A stretch of 60,000 nt of DNA from Symsagittifera roscoffensis. Lineage: Eukaryota > Xenacoelomorpha > Acoela > Convolutidae. The notes beneath the pieces are model-generated. The model was given only the letters and a program-made list of their open reading frames with translations, was not told the origin of the DNA and did no database searches. Below are positions 47,088-56,600 of this stretch, one piece after another (within the stretch, counting starts at the first letter, position 1; each line of letters opens with the position of its first letter). Location of the stretch: contig NC_087067.1 of the NCBI RefSeq assembly GCF_963678635.1, positions 32,960,401-33,020,400 of the forward strand, in the 5' to 3' direction. The translations under genes were made by a program, and so were the position numbers.

Positions 47088-48893
47088 TTAGTCGTCGGGG
47101 AAAAAACCGTGGGGGAAGATGTCGTGAATTAGTTCTGAAGTTGTTAGTAGTTTAGCTAAGATGCGGATGATATTTTTAGTCTGAAGCAGTGGCCAAAGCA
47201 ATTGAAGTGCCTTAATAGTGGTTAGTTCTTCAGTGCCAACTGCAAACTCATAAGGTGTGTTTTGGATTAGATTATATAATTTGTGATTGAATTTAGTGTT
47301 GTGGATGAATTCTAAAATTGGGATTTCTATAGGTTGTACAAACTCGTGCGGGATAAGGAAGGGTCGGGATTCTTCGGCGTTGAAGGTCTTGGTGATGGGA
47401 CAGAAGATGTACATTTGGGTTATGGGGTCATAATTACGAAGAATACCATGAAGGTTAGTATCTTTAATGCAATATGTGAAATTTAGGAAAAATGGTGAAG
47501 TGTATTTGGAATTAATGAATTGAAAGCGATGGTGTGGTTGTCTAGAGGGTGTGTGTAGGTCAAAGTGATTTTGGATGAAGCGATAATAACTATATGTGTG
47601 GGTTTGTTTAGTGCGCAACATAATATCGTGTGAGCAGTGTAAATCTCTTTCGTGTGGTGCAAGGAAATGAAAGGTTAGTGAAAATATTTGGAAGCGTTCT
47701 TTAAAACTTTCGTATGCTTGTGTGTCTGTTAGTGCTTCTGAAATAATGTGATCAAACTTTCGGTCGAAGATGTTTAGTGTAAATATATATGGTGTCTTGA
47801 TGAAAAATTTCTCGGTAATTTGTGGATTAGCGAAGCGATCGTCGTCTAAGAATTGATCTTGGTTAGCTCTGATGATGTTGTGATCATAGTATTCGAGTGT
47901 ATATTCGTTAGCTCTAGGTGCAGTGTGTGTTTTTAGTGATTTTTTATATCCAACGTAAGTAAATTGTCTAGCGGTTAGTGGTGTAGTGAGTCGATATAGC
48001 ATGTCCGTATTTCGCTCTATATCGATGTGAGTGTTAGATAAAGGTAAGCAAAGAGGGTTAGTAAAATGATAATATGAGGTCCAAGAGAGAGTGGGCATTA
48101 AAACGTATTCATCTACAAAGTTGCGTGTTTCGTTAGTGTCGTGGGGGGTGTTTAAGGTGTATTGTGGGAATGAGGGTAAGGTGATGGCTAAAAATTCTTT
48201 TGTGTTAGTATGCTTGGGGTGGTTGATGTATTCACGGGCTGTTCCTGGTTTTGCTGGGAAAGGATGGTTGGGGAACTTTCTTTTAAAAGTGCGGTAAGCT
48301 CTATTAGTATTGTGTGAAGATTCAGTTGATGTGGATGATGGTGCTAATGATTCAGTATAATTTGAAGAGGGTGTAGGGGTAGGGGGGTTGGATGAATTTA
48401 TAGTGGAGGAGATTTGGTTTATGGTTGGGGTATTAAGGTGGTAGGGTTGTTGTTGAAGGGTAATAAAATTATCTAGCTCTGGGGAGATTCGGGGGGTGTC
48501 TGGAGAATGAGATGATTGGTCAGAATGGTATGAGGAGTAGGTTGGGGTAACTTGGGAAGCATAAGAGGGTGTGGGAGTGATTGGGTCAGGGTTATTGGAT
48601 AATATGGGTTGAAAAGGGGGTTGAGAAAAATTAGAAGAGTTATGAAAATTATTGGATGGGGATGGTTCTGAGTCGGCAAATTCATCGGGGGTTTCAATAT
48701 TCGGGTTATTGAGTTGTGAGATGGAATATAAAACTGAGATGTGTGAATTAGTGTCGGAATTCATGCCTGATGTTACATTACTAGATGGAAAATCGGGTGG
48801 CGGAAAAGCAAAAAGTGGTATTATTGGGATTGGAGAGGTAAGATTGGTTGGGTGGGAATGTGATCGGTGTAGTGATCCAAGTTGGCGGCTCAT
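47088..48893 (-). CDS. 601-aa protein of unknown function, last gene of the retroelement
   Basis: I do not recognise it. Residues 1 to about 210 are low-complexity, rich in Pro, Ser, Thr and Asn. Residues about 215-601 look globular, with many aromatic residues and His and no zinc-finger or catalytic motif I can name. No signal peptide or membrane segment. The start is ATG in an ATGA overlap with the env stop, so the two genes share one transcript; translation could be by termination-reinitiation or from a spliced RNA. The C-terminal end is duplicated downstream. Base composition matches the other genes of the element. Possible roles are a structural or RNA-binding accessory protein; that is a guess. 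Confidence 0.75.
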   Translation of the reverse strand: MSRQLGSLHRSHSHPTNLTSPIPIIPLFAFPPPDFPSSNVTSGMNSDTNSHISVLYSISQLNNPNIETPDEFADSEPSPSNNFHNSSNFSQPPFQPILSNNPDPITPTPSYASQVTPTYSSYHSDQSSHSPDTPRISPELDNFITLQQQPYHLNTPTINQISSTINSSNPPTPTPSSNYTESLAPSSTSTESSHNTNRAYRTFKRKFPNHPFPAKPGTAREYINHPKHTNTKEFLAITLPSFPQYTLNTPHDTNETRNFVDEYVLMPTLSWTSYYHFTNPLCLPLSNTHIDIERNTDMLYRLTTPLTARQFTYVGYKKSLKTHTAPRANEYTLEYYDHNIIRANQDQFLDDDRFANPQITEKFFIKTPYIFTLNIFDRKFDHIISEALTDTQAYESFKERFQIFSLTFHFLAPHERDLHCSHDIMLRTKQTHTYSYYRFIQNHFDLHTPSRQPHHRFQFINSKYTSPFFLNFTYCIKDTNLHGILRNYDPITQMYIFCPITKTFNAEESRPFLIPHEFVQPIEIPILEFIHNTKFNHKLYNLIQNTPYEFAVGTEELTTIKALQLLWPLLQTKNIIRILAKLLTTSELIHDIFPHGFFPDD

Positions 48894-51508
48894 CGTGGGC
48901 TAAAAAAATGATTATTTTGAGACTGAAAAGCGGTGGTATGGGGTTGTTCAATAATTTGTTCATAAGTATTTTGATCTTGTGACTGGTGTGTCATTATATG
49001 TTGGATGGGACTTTGTGATGTGGTGAGTCGAAAATTTGGATTATGTGTGATGGCTAAATTTCGAAAATTTCGTGGGACTAGGGATAGTGGATGGTTATTT
49101 GGTAGGGGTGGTAATTGTGGTGCCGTTGGCGTTATGTCTACATTGTTATGTTCCTCGTCGTATGTATTTTGTCGTGTTGCTATTTTTGTGTTATATTCTT
49201 TTATTTGTGCGTCTAAAAGAATTTTGTTTATAGATGTAGAAAAGATTCCAAAAAATCCTGCAAAGAGTATGCGTGCTACACTTGCTTGTCTGTTTACTTG
49301 TGTGTGTATAGCACATGTGTTGTAGATTCCTTTTAAGAGTGAGAAAAGAAATCCAATAAAGTTAAACATTGCGTATAAAATAGTCAATTTTTCTAAGATG
49401 TAGTAGGGCCATCCTAGAAAATCGAGGATCTCATTTTTTAGTGTAACAAAGCTAAAAATGTTAATTGGTGATATATCTTGGGGACGGTATTTTTCACCGT
49501 TTAGATATATATAATCTTTAATGTCTTTAAAATATCCGCTATAGTCTTGCGTGTAGATATCGGCAAATCCTGCGGTTTCTGCAAGTTTGCGTAAATTTTG
49601 GTCTATTGATTGTCTTTGTATAGTGTCCATTTGTGTTAATAATTCTTGGAATTGTTGTGTTCTAATGTGATGTTGAATATCGGATTTTGAATAGATTCCT
49701 ATTGATTGTAAGTCTATATTTGGGTTTCGAGCAATAGCGCGAATGCTTTCTGGTGAAAATTTTTTGAGTGATTGCATTAATGTGGGATATGGAGTGAGAA
49801 GATAATATTTATTTTCATCAGGGTTTAGTTGTACTACATTGTGGCTGTTTTCTGATCCACATGGGACTGCGGTATCCCAGAAATAGGTTCTTCGTGAAAG
49901 TGTATCCACGAAATGTACTTTATTCTTATAAAAGATAGGGATTCTTTTATAACATCGTTTATCTTCAAAAACGTATAGTGGTGATACTTTTTTAGTACAA
50001 GTATAAAACCATAAGATGTTTCCTTCATAGTCTAAAAAATTTGATCTATTTCCTGATAGTAAATATCCTGCATAGGGTATTTTTAATACTGCTAGTGCAA
50101 GTGATTGTAATATTTGTGTCCGTTCTAATTCGCATAGTTGGTGTAGTGTTTCTAATTCGGAGAGTGACATTTCTTGAAAAATTCGGCTAATTGTATAATC
50201 TAGTTTCATATCTAAATGAATATCATAGTGGATATTACCGAAATATGTAGTATTCATTAGTGATAATTCTTGTAAGCGTGTGCTTCTGGTGTCATGGGGT
50301 TTTAGATGTCCACCAGGTTGTCCGTTGCTTTTTTCAAAATTAACTGGTATATAGGATGTTCCTTCGTTTGGAGGATGACCTGTGGCATATGGGTCGATTT
50401 TTATTTTTCCAGTGGTCATGTCGAATCCTTTTTCGTATTCAACTAATATTTCAGAGTATTGTGTTCTGTGAAGTGGATTCCTGTATTTACATGCAAGTTC
50501 TGTTTCTTGATATATTTGAAAACGTGTCAATTTATTTTCTATATTGTCTATGTTTCTAAAATTAGAACCTAGTTTTCGTGATGGATGGACTTGTTCATAT
50601 GGAATTGATTGTATAAAATATTTTTCGTGAAATTTTATCATACGAGCGTGTATTTTTGCTACTTGAAATGTTGTACATGTATCTTCGGGGAACCAAACAA
50701 TTGTTGCTTGTGTTCTCGTTGTAGGGTCGCAATAACCTTGATCATTTTTACAAGGTAATCGGATTCCTTGATAGATCATTGTATTATCTGATAAATCTCG
50801 TGTTAGTTGTATTTTTTCGAGTTGTATTTTCCAATCGAAAAACATTATTTCTTGGTATTCTTTATTTTTTGTGTCTGCTTTGCAGTTTGATGGGTCATTT
50901 ATACCAATGTGTGGTATCCAATGTTTATCGTGTAGGTCATAGGTTAATCGTCCGTGTGCGCCGTTATACGGGTATTTTTCGTCTAGTTTTATATGTCCTT
51001 GGTGTCTTTCAAGTTGTGATTGATGTACAGAGTCTGAAAAAACTTGAAAATTAACTAACTTTCTTGCGGAGTTTTTATTTTGTGTGATGTTTAGTCTAAG
51101 TAATTCACTTTTACAATCGTCGGGATTGAGATGTAAAAGACGTTCTATATTACTCTGATAGAATGATTCATGATCAAGTCGGTTTTTGTTTCCGTTCGAG
51201 ACTTGTGAACAATGTACCTTCTTTTCGGAAAATGTTGCTGTGAATTTATAACCTGTAACTGTTGTTGCTCGGGCTTTTGAATAGAGTGTTGCTATTACAT
51301 CTGTGGTTTCTATAGCTTGTGGTTCTGTTTCACATTGTGATACTTGATTTATTGCATATTTATGTAGTGTTTTTTGTTCATTTTCTTCACAATCGTAATG
51401 TGTTACTAATAAATCTTGTGGTCCTGTACGAGGGGAAGGGTTTATGTTTTGATTTGAGATTACTAGAAAAAGGAGTTGGAGAAAAATTAATAATTTTAGA
51501 ATATACAT
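48890..51508 (-). CDS. env: Env-like membrane glycoprotein, 872 aa
   Basis: Env proteins mediate attachment and membrane fusion in retrovirus-like elements. Residues 1-18 form a signal peptide (YILKLLIFLQLLFLVIS). A long Cys-containing ectodomain follows, with several N-x-S/T sites. A membrane segment lies at about 706-730 (ILYAMFNFIGFLFSLL), a second hydrophobic stretch near 750-765, and a polar tail of about 100 residues. I see no dibasic furin site of RxKR type. It follows Gag-Pol, the position of env in Metaviridae. The sequence is unlike gypsy or retroviral Env as I know them; capture from a negative-strand RNA virus glycoprotein, as seen in some invertebrate LTR elements, is possible but unproven. 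It starts 13 nt inside the preceding ATG-less frame and ends in an ATGA overlap with the next gene. Confidence 0.78.
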   Translation of the reverse strand: MYILKLLIFLQLLFLVISNQNINPSPRTGPQDLLVTHYDCEENEQKTLHKYAINQVSQCETEPQAIETTDVIATLYSKARATTVTGYKFTATFSEKKVHCSQVSNGNKNRLDHESFYQSNIERLLHLNPDDCKSELLRLNITQNKNSARKLVNFQVFSDSVHQSQLERHQGHIKLDEKYPYNGAHGRLTYDLHDKHWIPHIGINDPSNCKADTKNKEYQEIMFFDWKIQLEKIQLTRDLSDNTMIYQGIRLPCKNDQGYCDPTTRTQATIVWFPEDTCTTFQVAKIHARMIKFHEKYFIQSIPYEQVHPSRKLGSNFRNIDNIENKLTRFQIYQETELACKYRNPLHRTQYSEILVEYEKGFDMTTGKIKIDPYATGHPPNEGTSYIPVNFEKSNGQPGGHLKPHDTRSTRLQELSLMNTTYFGNIHYDIHLDMKLDYTISRIFQEMSLSELETLHQLCELERTQILQSLALAVLKIPYAGYLLSGNRSNFLDYEGNILWFYTCTKKVSPLYVFEDKRCYKRIPIFYKNKVHFVDTLSRRTYFWDTAVPCGSENSHNVVQLNPDENKYYLLTPYPTLMQSLKKFSPESIRAIARNPNIDLQSIGIYSKSDIQHHIRTQQFQELLTQMDTIQRQSIDQNLRKLAETAGFADIYTQDYSGYFKDIKDYIYLNGEKYRPQDISPINIFSFVTLKNEILDFLGWPYYILEKLTILYAMFNFIGFLFSLLKGIYNTCAIHTQVNRQASVARILFAGFFGIFSTSINKILLDAQIKEYNTKIATRQNTYDEEHNNVDITPTAPQLPPLPNNHPLSLVPRNFRNLAITHNPNFRLTTSQSPIQHIMTHQSQDQNTYEQIIEQPHTTAFQSQNNHFFSPR

Positions 51509-52632
51509 GTGTATGATAATCCTGAGTATGGATTATAAAATGTAATGTAGCCAATTGTGTTTTTGGTATATCTGTCGTATTTGTATATTACTTCAGTAGT
51601 TATAAACGGTGGTGGTAGTGATTGAGCTGTTATGTTAGGTGGATTTAATGGGTAGGGATGTTGGGTAATATTATTTAACTTAACTGTGATTTCAAACTTT
51701 AATTGTAAACTGTTTTGTTGGAGTATTTGAATATTGTGATCACGGATATCGTTGTGAATATCTTGGCGATATTGTAATCTATTAAGTGCCCAGTTATGAA
51801 GGCGGTTACTTTCTTGATGTTGTCCAAATAATGGTGGAGGTGCTGTAAATGTATTCCAATCTAGTCTTAAAGGAATATTTATTGATGATTGTTCTCGATA
51901 TCTGGCGTCGAGATTATTTGGAAAATTTAAGTTAAAAGGTGGTGGTGAAATCTGGCTTATTGATGGTGTTGATGGTAGTGATAATGTTTCTGGTAGTGAT
52001 GAGGATGTTGTTGTATCCGTAGAAATATCTATTGGATTATTGACTAAATTTAATTCACCTTGTGTAAATGAATGTGTTGTCCAATATGGTAGTCGTGATG
52101 CCTGGTTTGGGGGGTTAAAGGGATTTTCACGTATTTGTTCAGATGTTGGTGTTGAACCTAAGTAATCTGATGGTAGGCTTGAGGTGCTACGTTGTGAAAG
52201 AAGCGTAGGGGTTTCTGGTAATATACCAATGGGGTTTTCTGGAGTGTTTTGTGATGGGGATTGAGGTATATCAAAATGAATTCGGGGAGTTTGAAAATTT
52301 CTGTTTCGTCGAGGATGTATAATTTGTCTATTTATTTCGACTGTATTTTGGTTTTGACTAGGATTTCTTATTCTACTTAGTTCTTGTGGTAGTGTTGGGT
52401 ATAGGTTATATGTTGGTTCGCTTAGAGGTGCTTGTCGTTGAACTGGTTCTAGTGGTTCTGATAAACGAGCATGTCGTTCTTCAAAAGTGTATGGATTGTC
52501 TTGAAAAGAAATTCGTGTAGATGTTTGAGGATTTTGAGTAGTTGAAGGTGGTGTTGGGTTATCTTGGGATGATGTCGGTGAAGACTGATTCTGTGACTGT
52601 TGGGTAGCAATTTTTGATGGATTTTTGAATTG
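51496..52632 (-). CDS. 378-codon open frame with no ATG, upstream of env
   Basis: Stop-to-stop frame (stops at 52,633-52,635 and 51,496-51,498) without a single Met codon. The predicted protein is rich in Pro, Gln, Ser, Asn and Thr for about 230 residues. A more ordered C-terminal part follows, with a likely coiled coil (LHNWALNRLQYRQDIHND), ending 13 nt after the env ATG. Codon and base use resemble the neighbouring genes. The length of the frame in AT-rich DNA argues strongly for coding. Start options: a near-cognate codon (AUU at 52,611-52,609 has A at -3 and G at +4), or splicing onto an upstream ATG; a T-rich acceptor TTCTTTTTTTAG lies near 52,673, though the frame is closed between there and 52,632. 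No homology recognised. Confidence 0.7.
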   Translation of the reverse strand, partial: QFKNPSKIATQQSQNQSSPTSSQDNPTPPSTTQNPQTSTRISFQDNPYTFEERHARLSEPLEPVQRQAPLSEPTYNLYPTLPQELSRIRNPSQNQNTVEINRQIIHPRRNRNFQTPRIHFDIPQSPSQNTPENPIGILPETPTLLSQRSTSSLPSDYLGSTPTSEQIRENPFNPPNQASRLPYWTTHSFTQGELNLVNNPIDISTDTTTSSSLPETLSLPSTPSISQISPPPFNLNFPNNLDARYREQSSINIPLRLDWNTFTAPPPLFGQHQESNRLHNWALNRLQYRQDIHNDIRDHNIQILQQNSLQLKFEITVKLNNITQHPYPLNPPNITAQSLPPPFITTEVIYKYDRYTKNTIGYITFYNPYSGLSYTCIF

Positions 52633-52637
52633 TTAAT

Positions 52638-52826
52638 TTAGTGGGAAGGTTTATGTTTATTATAATATTCTTCTAAAAAAAGAATTAGGAGGATTGTTGC
52701 TAGGGCAAATGTGAAGATTGCTTTCTTTATACATTTACATATGGTCAAAATGAGGGATGATAAAAATGTTATGAAAATTACAAACAATAAAAAAATATCA
52801 GTTCTACTGAAAATTGTTCGTATCAT
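52638..52826 (-). CDS. small hydrophobic protein b, 62 aa
   Basis: Predicted to span the membrane twice: FLLFVIFITFLSSLILTI and, after KCIKK, AIFTFALATILLILFL, ending in a charged tail. It starts in an ATGA overlap with the stop of the preceding 77-aa frame. Size and two-helix layout recall viroporin-like proteins, but AT-rich DNA also yields such frames by chance. The overlap is the main support. Confidence 0.4.
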   Translation of the reverse strand: MIRTIFSRTDIFLLFVIFITFLSSLILTICKCIKKAIFTFALATILLILFLEEYYNKHKPSH

Positions 52827-53056
52827 TTAGACAAGTTATATGAATCGTACCTGTGGATGTAATCAAGGGTTTTGGAAAGTTGGAGGAATAGTTCGAGTAT
52901 AGTGTAGAAAATTAAAAAAATGTTACAAAAAATGATTAGGATTATTAGAAAAGATTCAAGTATATCAAAAAGAAAATGAAACATAAAGGTTTCAAATATT
53001 GTAAAAAAATGTTTTAAATTTATGAGTATTTGAGTAACTGATTGAGAGAAGAGCAT
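52823..53056 (-). CDS. small hydrophobic protein a, 77 aa
   Basis: Rich in Phe, Ile and Leu, with a central hydrophobic stretch of about 30 residues (FLIILIIFCNIFLIFYTILE). The start is ATG at 53,056. The stop overlaps the next start as ATGA. No recognised family. May be a small membrane protein of the element or a chance frame in T-rich DNA. Confidence 0.35.
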   Translation of the reverse strand: MLFSQSVTQILINLKHFFTIFETFMFHFLFDILESFLIILIIFCNIFLIFYTILELFLQLSKTLDYIHRYDSYNLSK

Positions 53057-53655
53057 TTAAGAAATGATCTCTTGGTCGAATATTTTTTGCTGTTCGAGGC
53101 GATTTTCTAGTGTGGTCGGATTATTTATTAGTTTTTTGACAAGTGGGTTGAGTTTTGTAAAAAATTGTTGGGGGCAATTTTCATGGTGATTGGGAGGTCT
53201 TCTTTGTCTTTATTTTCATTTGTCAAATGATCTGGGGTATTTTTGAGATTTTTATACTTTAGGCTAAATAAAATGTTCATTTTGTTATTTTAGGCTAAGT
53301 TAACAAATTTGTTTTGGGGGTATTCGTGGTCTGAGTTGGGGAAATATTGTTGATCTTTGGGTTATTAGATAAGGGAGGGGTACGGTATTATGATGATATT
53401 TATTTTAGTTGTCAAGTTGGAGTGGTTTGCTTATTTTTGACCTGGAGGTCGTAAAGTTATAGTTATAAATGTGCCTGGAGTTCTATATGATTCGTCTAAT
53501 TGGTCTTAGTTTGAGTTAGAGAAAGTGACGGATTGGATGAATCCTATTGGTCTATTTTGAACTAGAATTATTACGTACTTGTCAGCATGTTATTTTGAAA
53601 AATGTAAATGAAAAATGTTTCGAAGGTTTCAAGATAGTGAAGTATAATGTTAAAA
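53057..53655 (-). other. 600-nt gap between Gag-Pol and the 3' gene cluster
   Basis: AT-rich, with no frame of note on either strand. It may hold the leader or splice-acceptor region for 3' mRNAs. I found no decisive motif. Confidence 0.4.
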
Positions 53656-56600
53656 TTACTTTTGAAATTCCACTTTCTTTAAAATTTTAGATTGGGGGAT
53701 GAATATTTTATAGTTTTTACGTGGTTGATTTCGGAGTCTTGTTGTTTTTCTATTTTCTGATTTGTCGATTTGTTCTTGGGGTATTATTTGTTCGGTCATT
53801 TTTCTATTTTTTCTTTGTTTTGGGGATTCTTTATGGTTTTGTGTATTGTTTTTGGTGGCGGTTGGTTTTGTGTTTTGATTTCCGGTGGGGTTATCATTTT
53901 GTTCTGTGTTTTTCAGATGTGGTTCATTTTGAATGATTTTTAATCCTGTGAAAGAATATAATTGAGTTAATTCGCGGAGTGCGTATTCTTTTGGGTAATA
54001 AGGTAATAGGTTGTTTCGATGTTGAACGATTTCTTTTTTGTTTGAGTCGGTAATTTTATATGTGACATCAGTGGGTTTTGCAATTATTTGGTATGGTCCT
54101 TTTCGAAGGGGTTGTAATTTTTTAGAAATTCCTTTTTGAGTATTAAAATTAGGTTTTAAAACAAATGTTCCAATTTTTAATTCGGAGGCTGGTGTAAAAC
54201 GTGAATTTATTTGTTCATTAATATTTTGCCTTTGTAACAACTTTTTTGTTACCTTTTGGTAGATTTCATTGTGTTTTTTATCTCTGTTTAAAATCCATTC
54301 GGTGTGTGTACCGGAGGCTAGTTTAAGAATTTGTGGGTGATGAAAATGATCTTCATCGTGTGTATGTAAAGGTAGGTTATAACAAATTGAGTCTTTATTT
54401 GGTTGACAATAACCTTGTGCGTTTTTATGAGAATTTGCTGTAAACATTATTGGTTTGCGTGGCTTTTGGTTAAAAACCATTTCGTATGGTGATATTCCTA
54501 AAGTTGTCGTAATTTGTGAATTATACGCTAATGGAAATAATTTTACATCTGCTGACCATTCGGTATATTTTGTATCATTTCCGTTGATGATACATCTAAG
54601 ATATTCTTGTAATGAACGGTTCATACCTTCGACTAAGCCGTTTGTCCAAGGTGCATGAGATGTACGTGGTTTGTGTTTAATGTTATATAAATGACATAGT
54701 GTGATAATTTCATTATTTATGAATTCTGTACCGTTGTCTGTAACTAAAATTTCTGGTAGTCCGAATTTTGCTATCCAGTGTTCATAGAGTGTTGTGTAAG
54801 CGTAATAAGCGTTACAATGTGGTACTGGGTTAAGTGCTACATAATGTGTAAATGCGTCAACAATTACCATAATGTAGGAGTTTCCTTCGGATGAGGGTGA
54901 AATTGGTCCTTTGGTATCAAATGAGATACGATGGTTAAAGTACAAGCTTTGTCCTTTAAAATCTTGTTTTTGTGCTATTTGTTTTTGATTTGGGTAAGGT
55001 TTATTTAGTTGACATACTATACAGTCATTGCATAGTACTTTTATCCAAATTGGTGCATTTGGGAAGTAAAAATTTTGTATAAAATTTGAATATGTTTTTT
55101 CTGATCCAGAGTGTCCTTTAATATTTTGTGTATGTGAAATATTAAAAGCTATAAGAATCATACTTAAAGGGAGACAGGGAACTGTAGATTCATTCAGGTT
55201 ATACTCTAAAAGGTCTGTATTTTCGTTAATTGTTGTGTTGTTAAATTTGCGAAAGTATCGGAGGAGTGTTTTGTTTCCTAGAATGGTTGAATCTGCCTTG
55301 ACAGGTTTAGTTTTATATTTGTGCCATGATTTTAGTTGTCTAATTATCGGGTCAAGATTTTGATATTGTTTCAGTGTTGAAATTGTAATTGTTTCTGTTG
55401 GAGGGAGAAAAATGTTTTCAATTTCGAATTTAGATAAGGGTATTGTATCAAGTGGGTCGTGGAGGTCAAAAACTTGATTTATTGTGTATTTTGAATCATT
55501 TGTTTGTGGTCCTGATAAATTTATTTTATCAGTTAAATTTTCTTTTTCAATTAGTGGAAAATGGTCTTTCTTAGGTGGGTGTTGTTTTGTTCGTTTTTGT
55601 TGGGTGTTATTTTTTATCCATTGAGAATATGGGATTGGTTTGAAAGTTGATGTTCCAAGTAGATCAACTTCATAATGATTATTTTGACAATCTAAATAAA
55701 GTGGGAAATGTTGTAAACTATTTATTTGTGATTGTTCAATATCAGTTTTTACTGCATATTTGCATTCCAATCGTGGTGATGTTTCGTTTTCTGCAAGGTA
55801 GAATTTTATGTTTTTGGGTATTTCAACTGTTGTTTTTCGTGTAAGTAATTCAGGTGGTGTATTTCGACTTAAGGTGTCTGGTAATGCAAGATTTTTTCCT
55901 GCAGTCCAAACTATATGTAAGTTTGGAAATTTCATTAGAATTAGTTGAAATCTGTAAACTCGGTGGTTTGGGTTAGATTTTTGTGTAAAGAGAAAGATGA
56001 TTGGTTTATGGTCTGTGAATAGAACTGTTGGATGTTTTGATCCAAGTATCAGAAATTCATATTCTGTCAGTGTATATATTATGGCTGTACATTCTCTCAT
56101 TAGAGTTGAGAGTCGTAGCTCTGCTTGAGTGAATAATCGAGAATTTGCTGATATGAGGTTCATTTTATTTGTACCATTATGTGATTGTAATAGTGCTGCA
56201 CCGATGCCAAAGTTCGAAGCATCGCACATTGCATAAAATGGTTGATTTGAATCTGGAATTGTGTTTGAAATTTGTTCAGTTAAAAGTTTCTTTATTTCTT
56301 CAAATCGTGTTTGATGTTCTGTGTTCCATTCAAAATTATTTTGTTGTCTAAGGATGTTATAAAATGGTCGTAGATATAATTGCATTTTATAAACATATTT
56401 ACTTAAAAAGTTTAACATTCCAAGAAATTCTTGGATTTTCTTTTTATTTGTTGGTGGTTGAAGTTTTTGAATAGCGTCAATGCGTGATTTCAATGGAGTG
56501 ATTGTTTTTCTTTCTATATTATGTCCTAAGAATTTAACTCTTGTCAAAAAGAAGTGTGATTTATCGGGGGCGGCCTTCAGATTTTCGTTCTGAAGTATTT

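Larger units (their letters stand above)
46747..47122 (-). repeat. 178-bp tandem duplication of the 3' end of the 601-aa gene and following intron-like element
   Basis: 46,747-46,924 and 46,945-47,122 match at a constant 198-bp offset, separated by 20 bp in which TTAGTATCTTGCG is itself repeated. The unit includes the last codons and stop of the 601-aa ORF and a donor, branch and acceptor set. By eye the copies are identical, so the event is recent. Confidence 0.88.
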
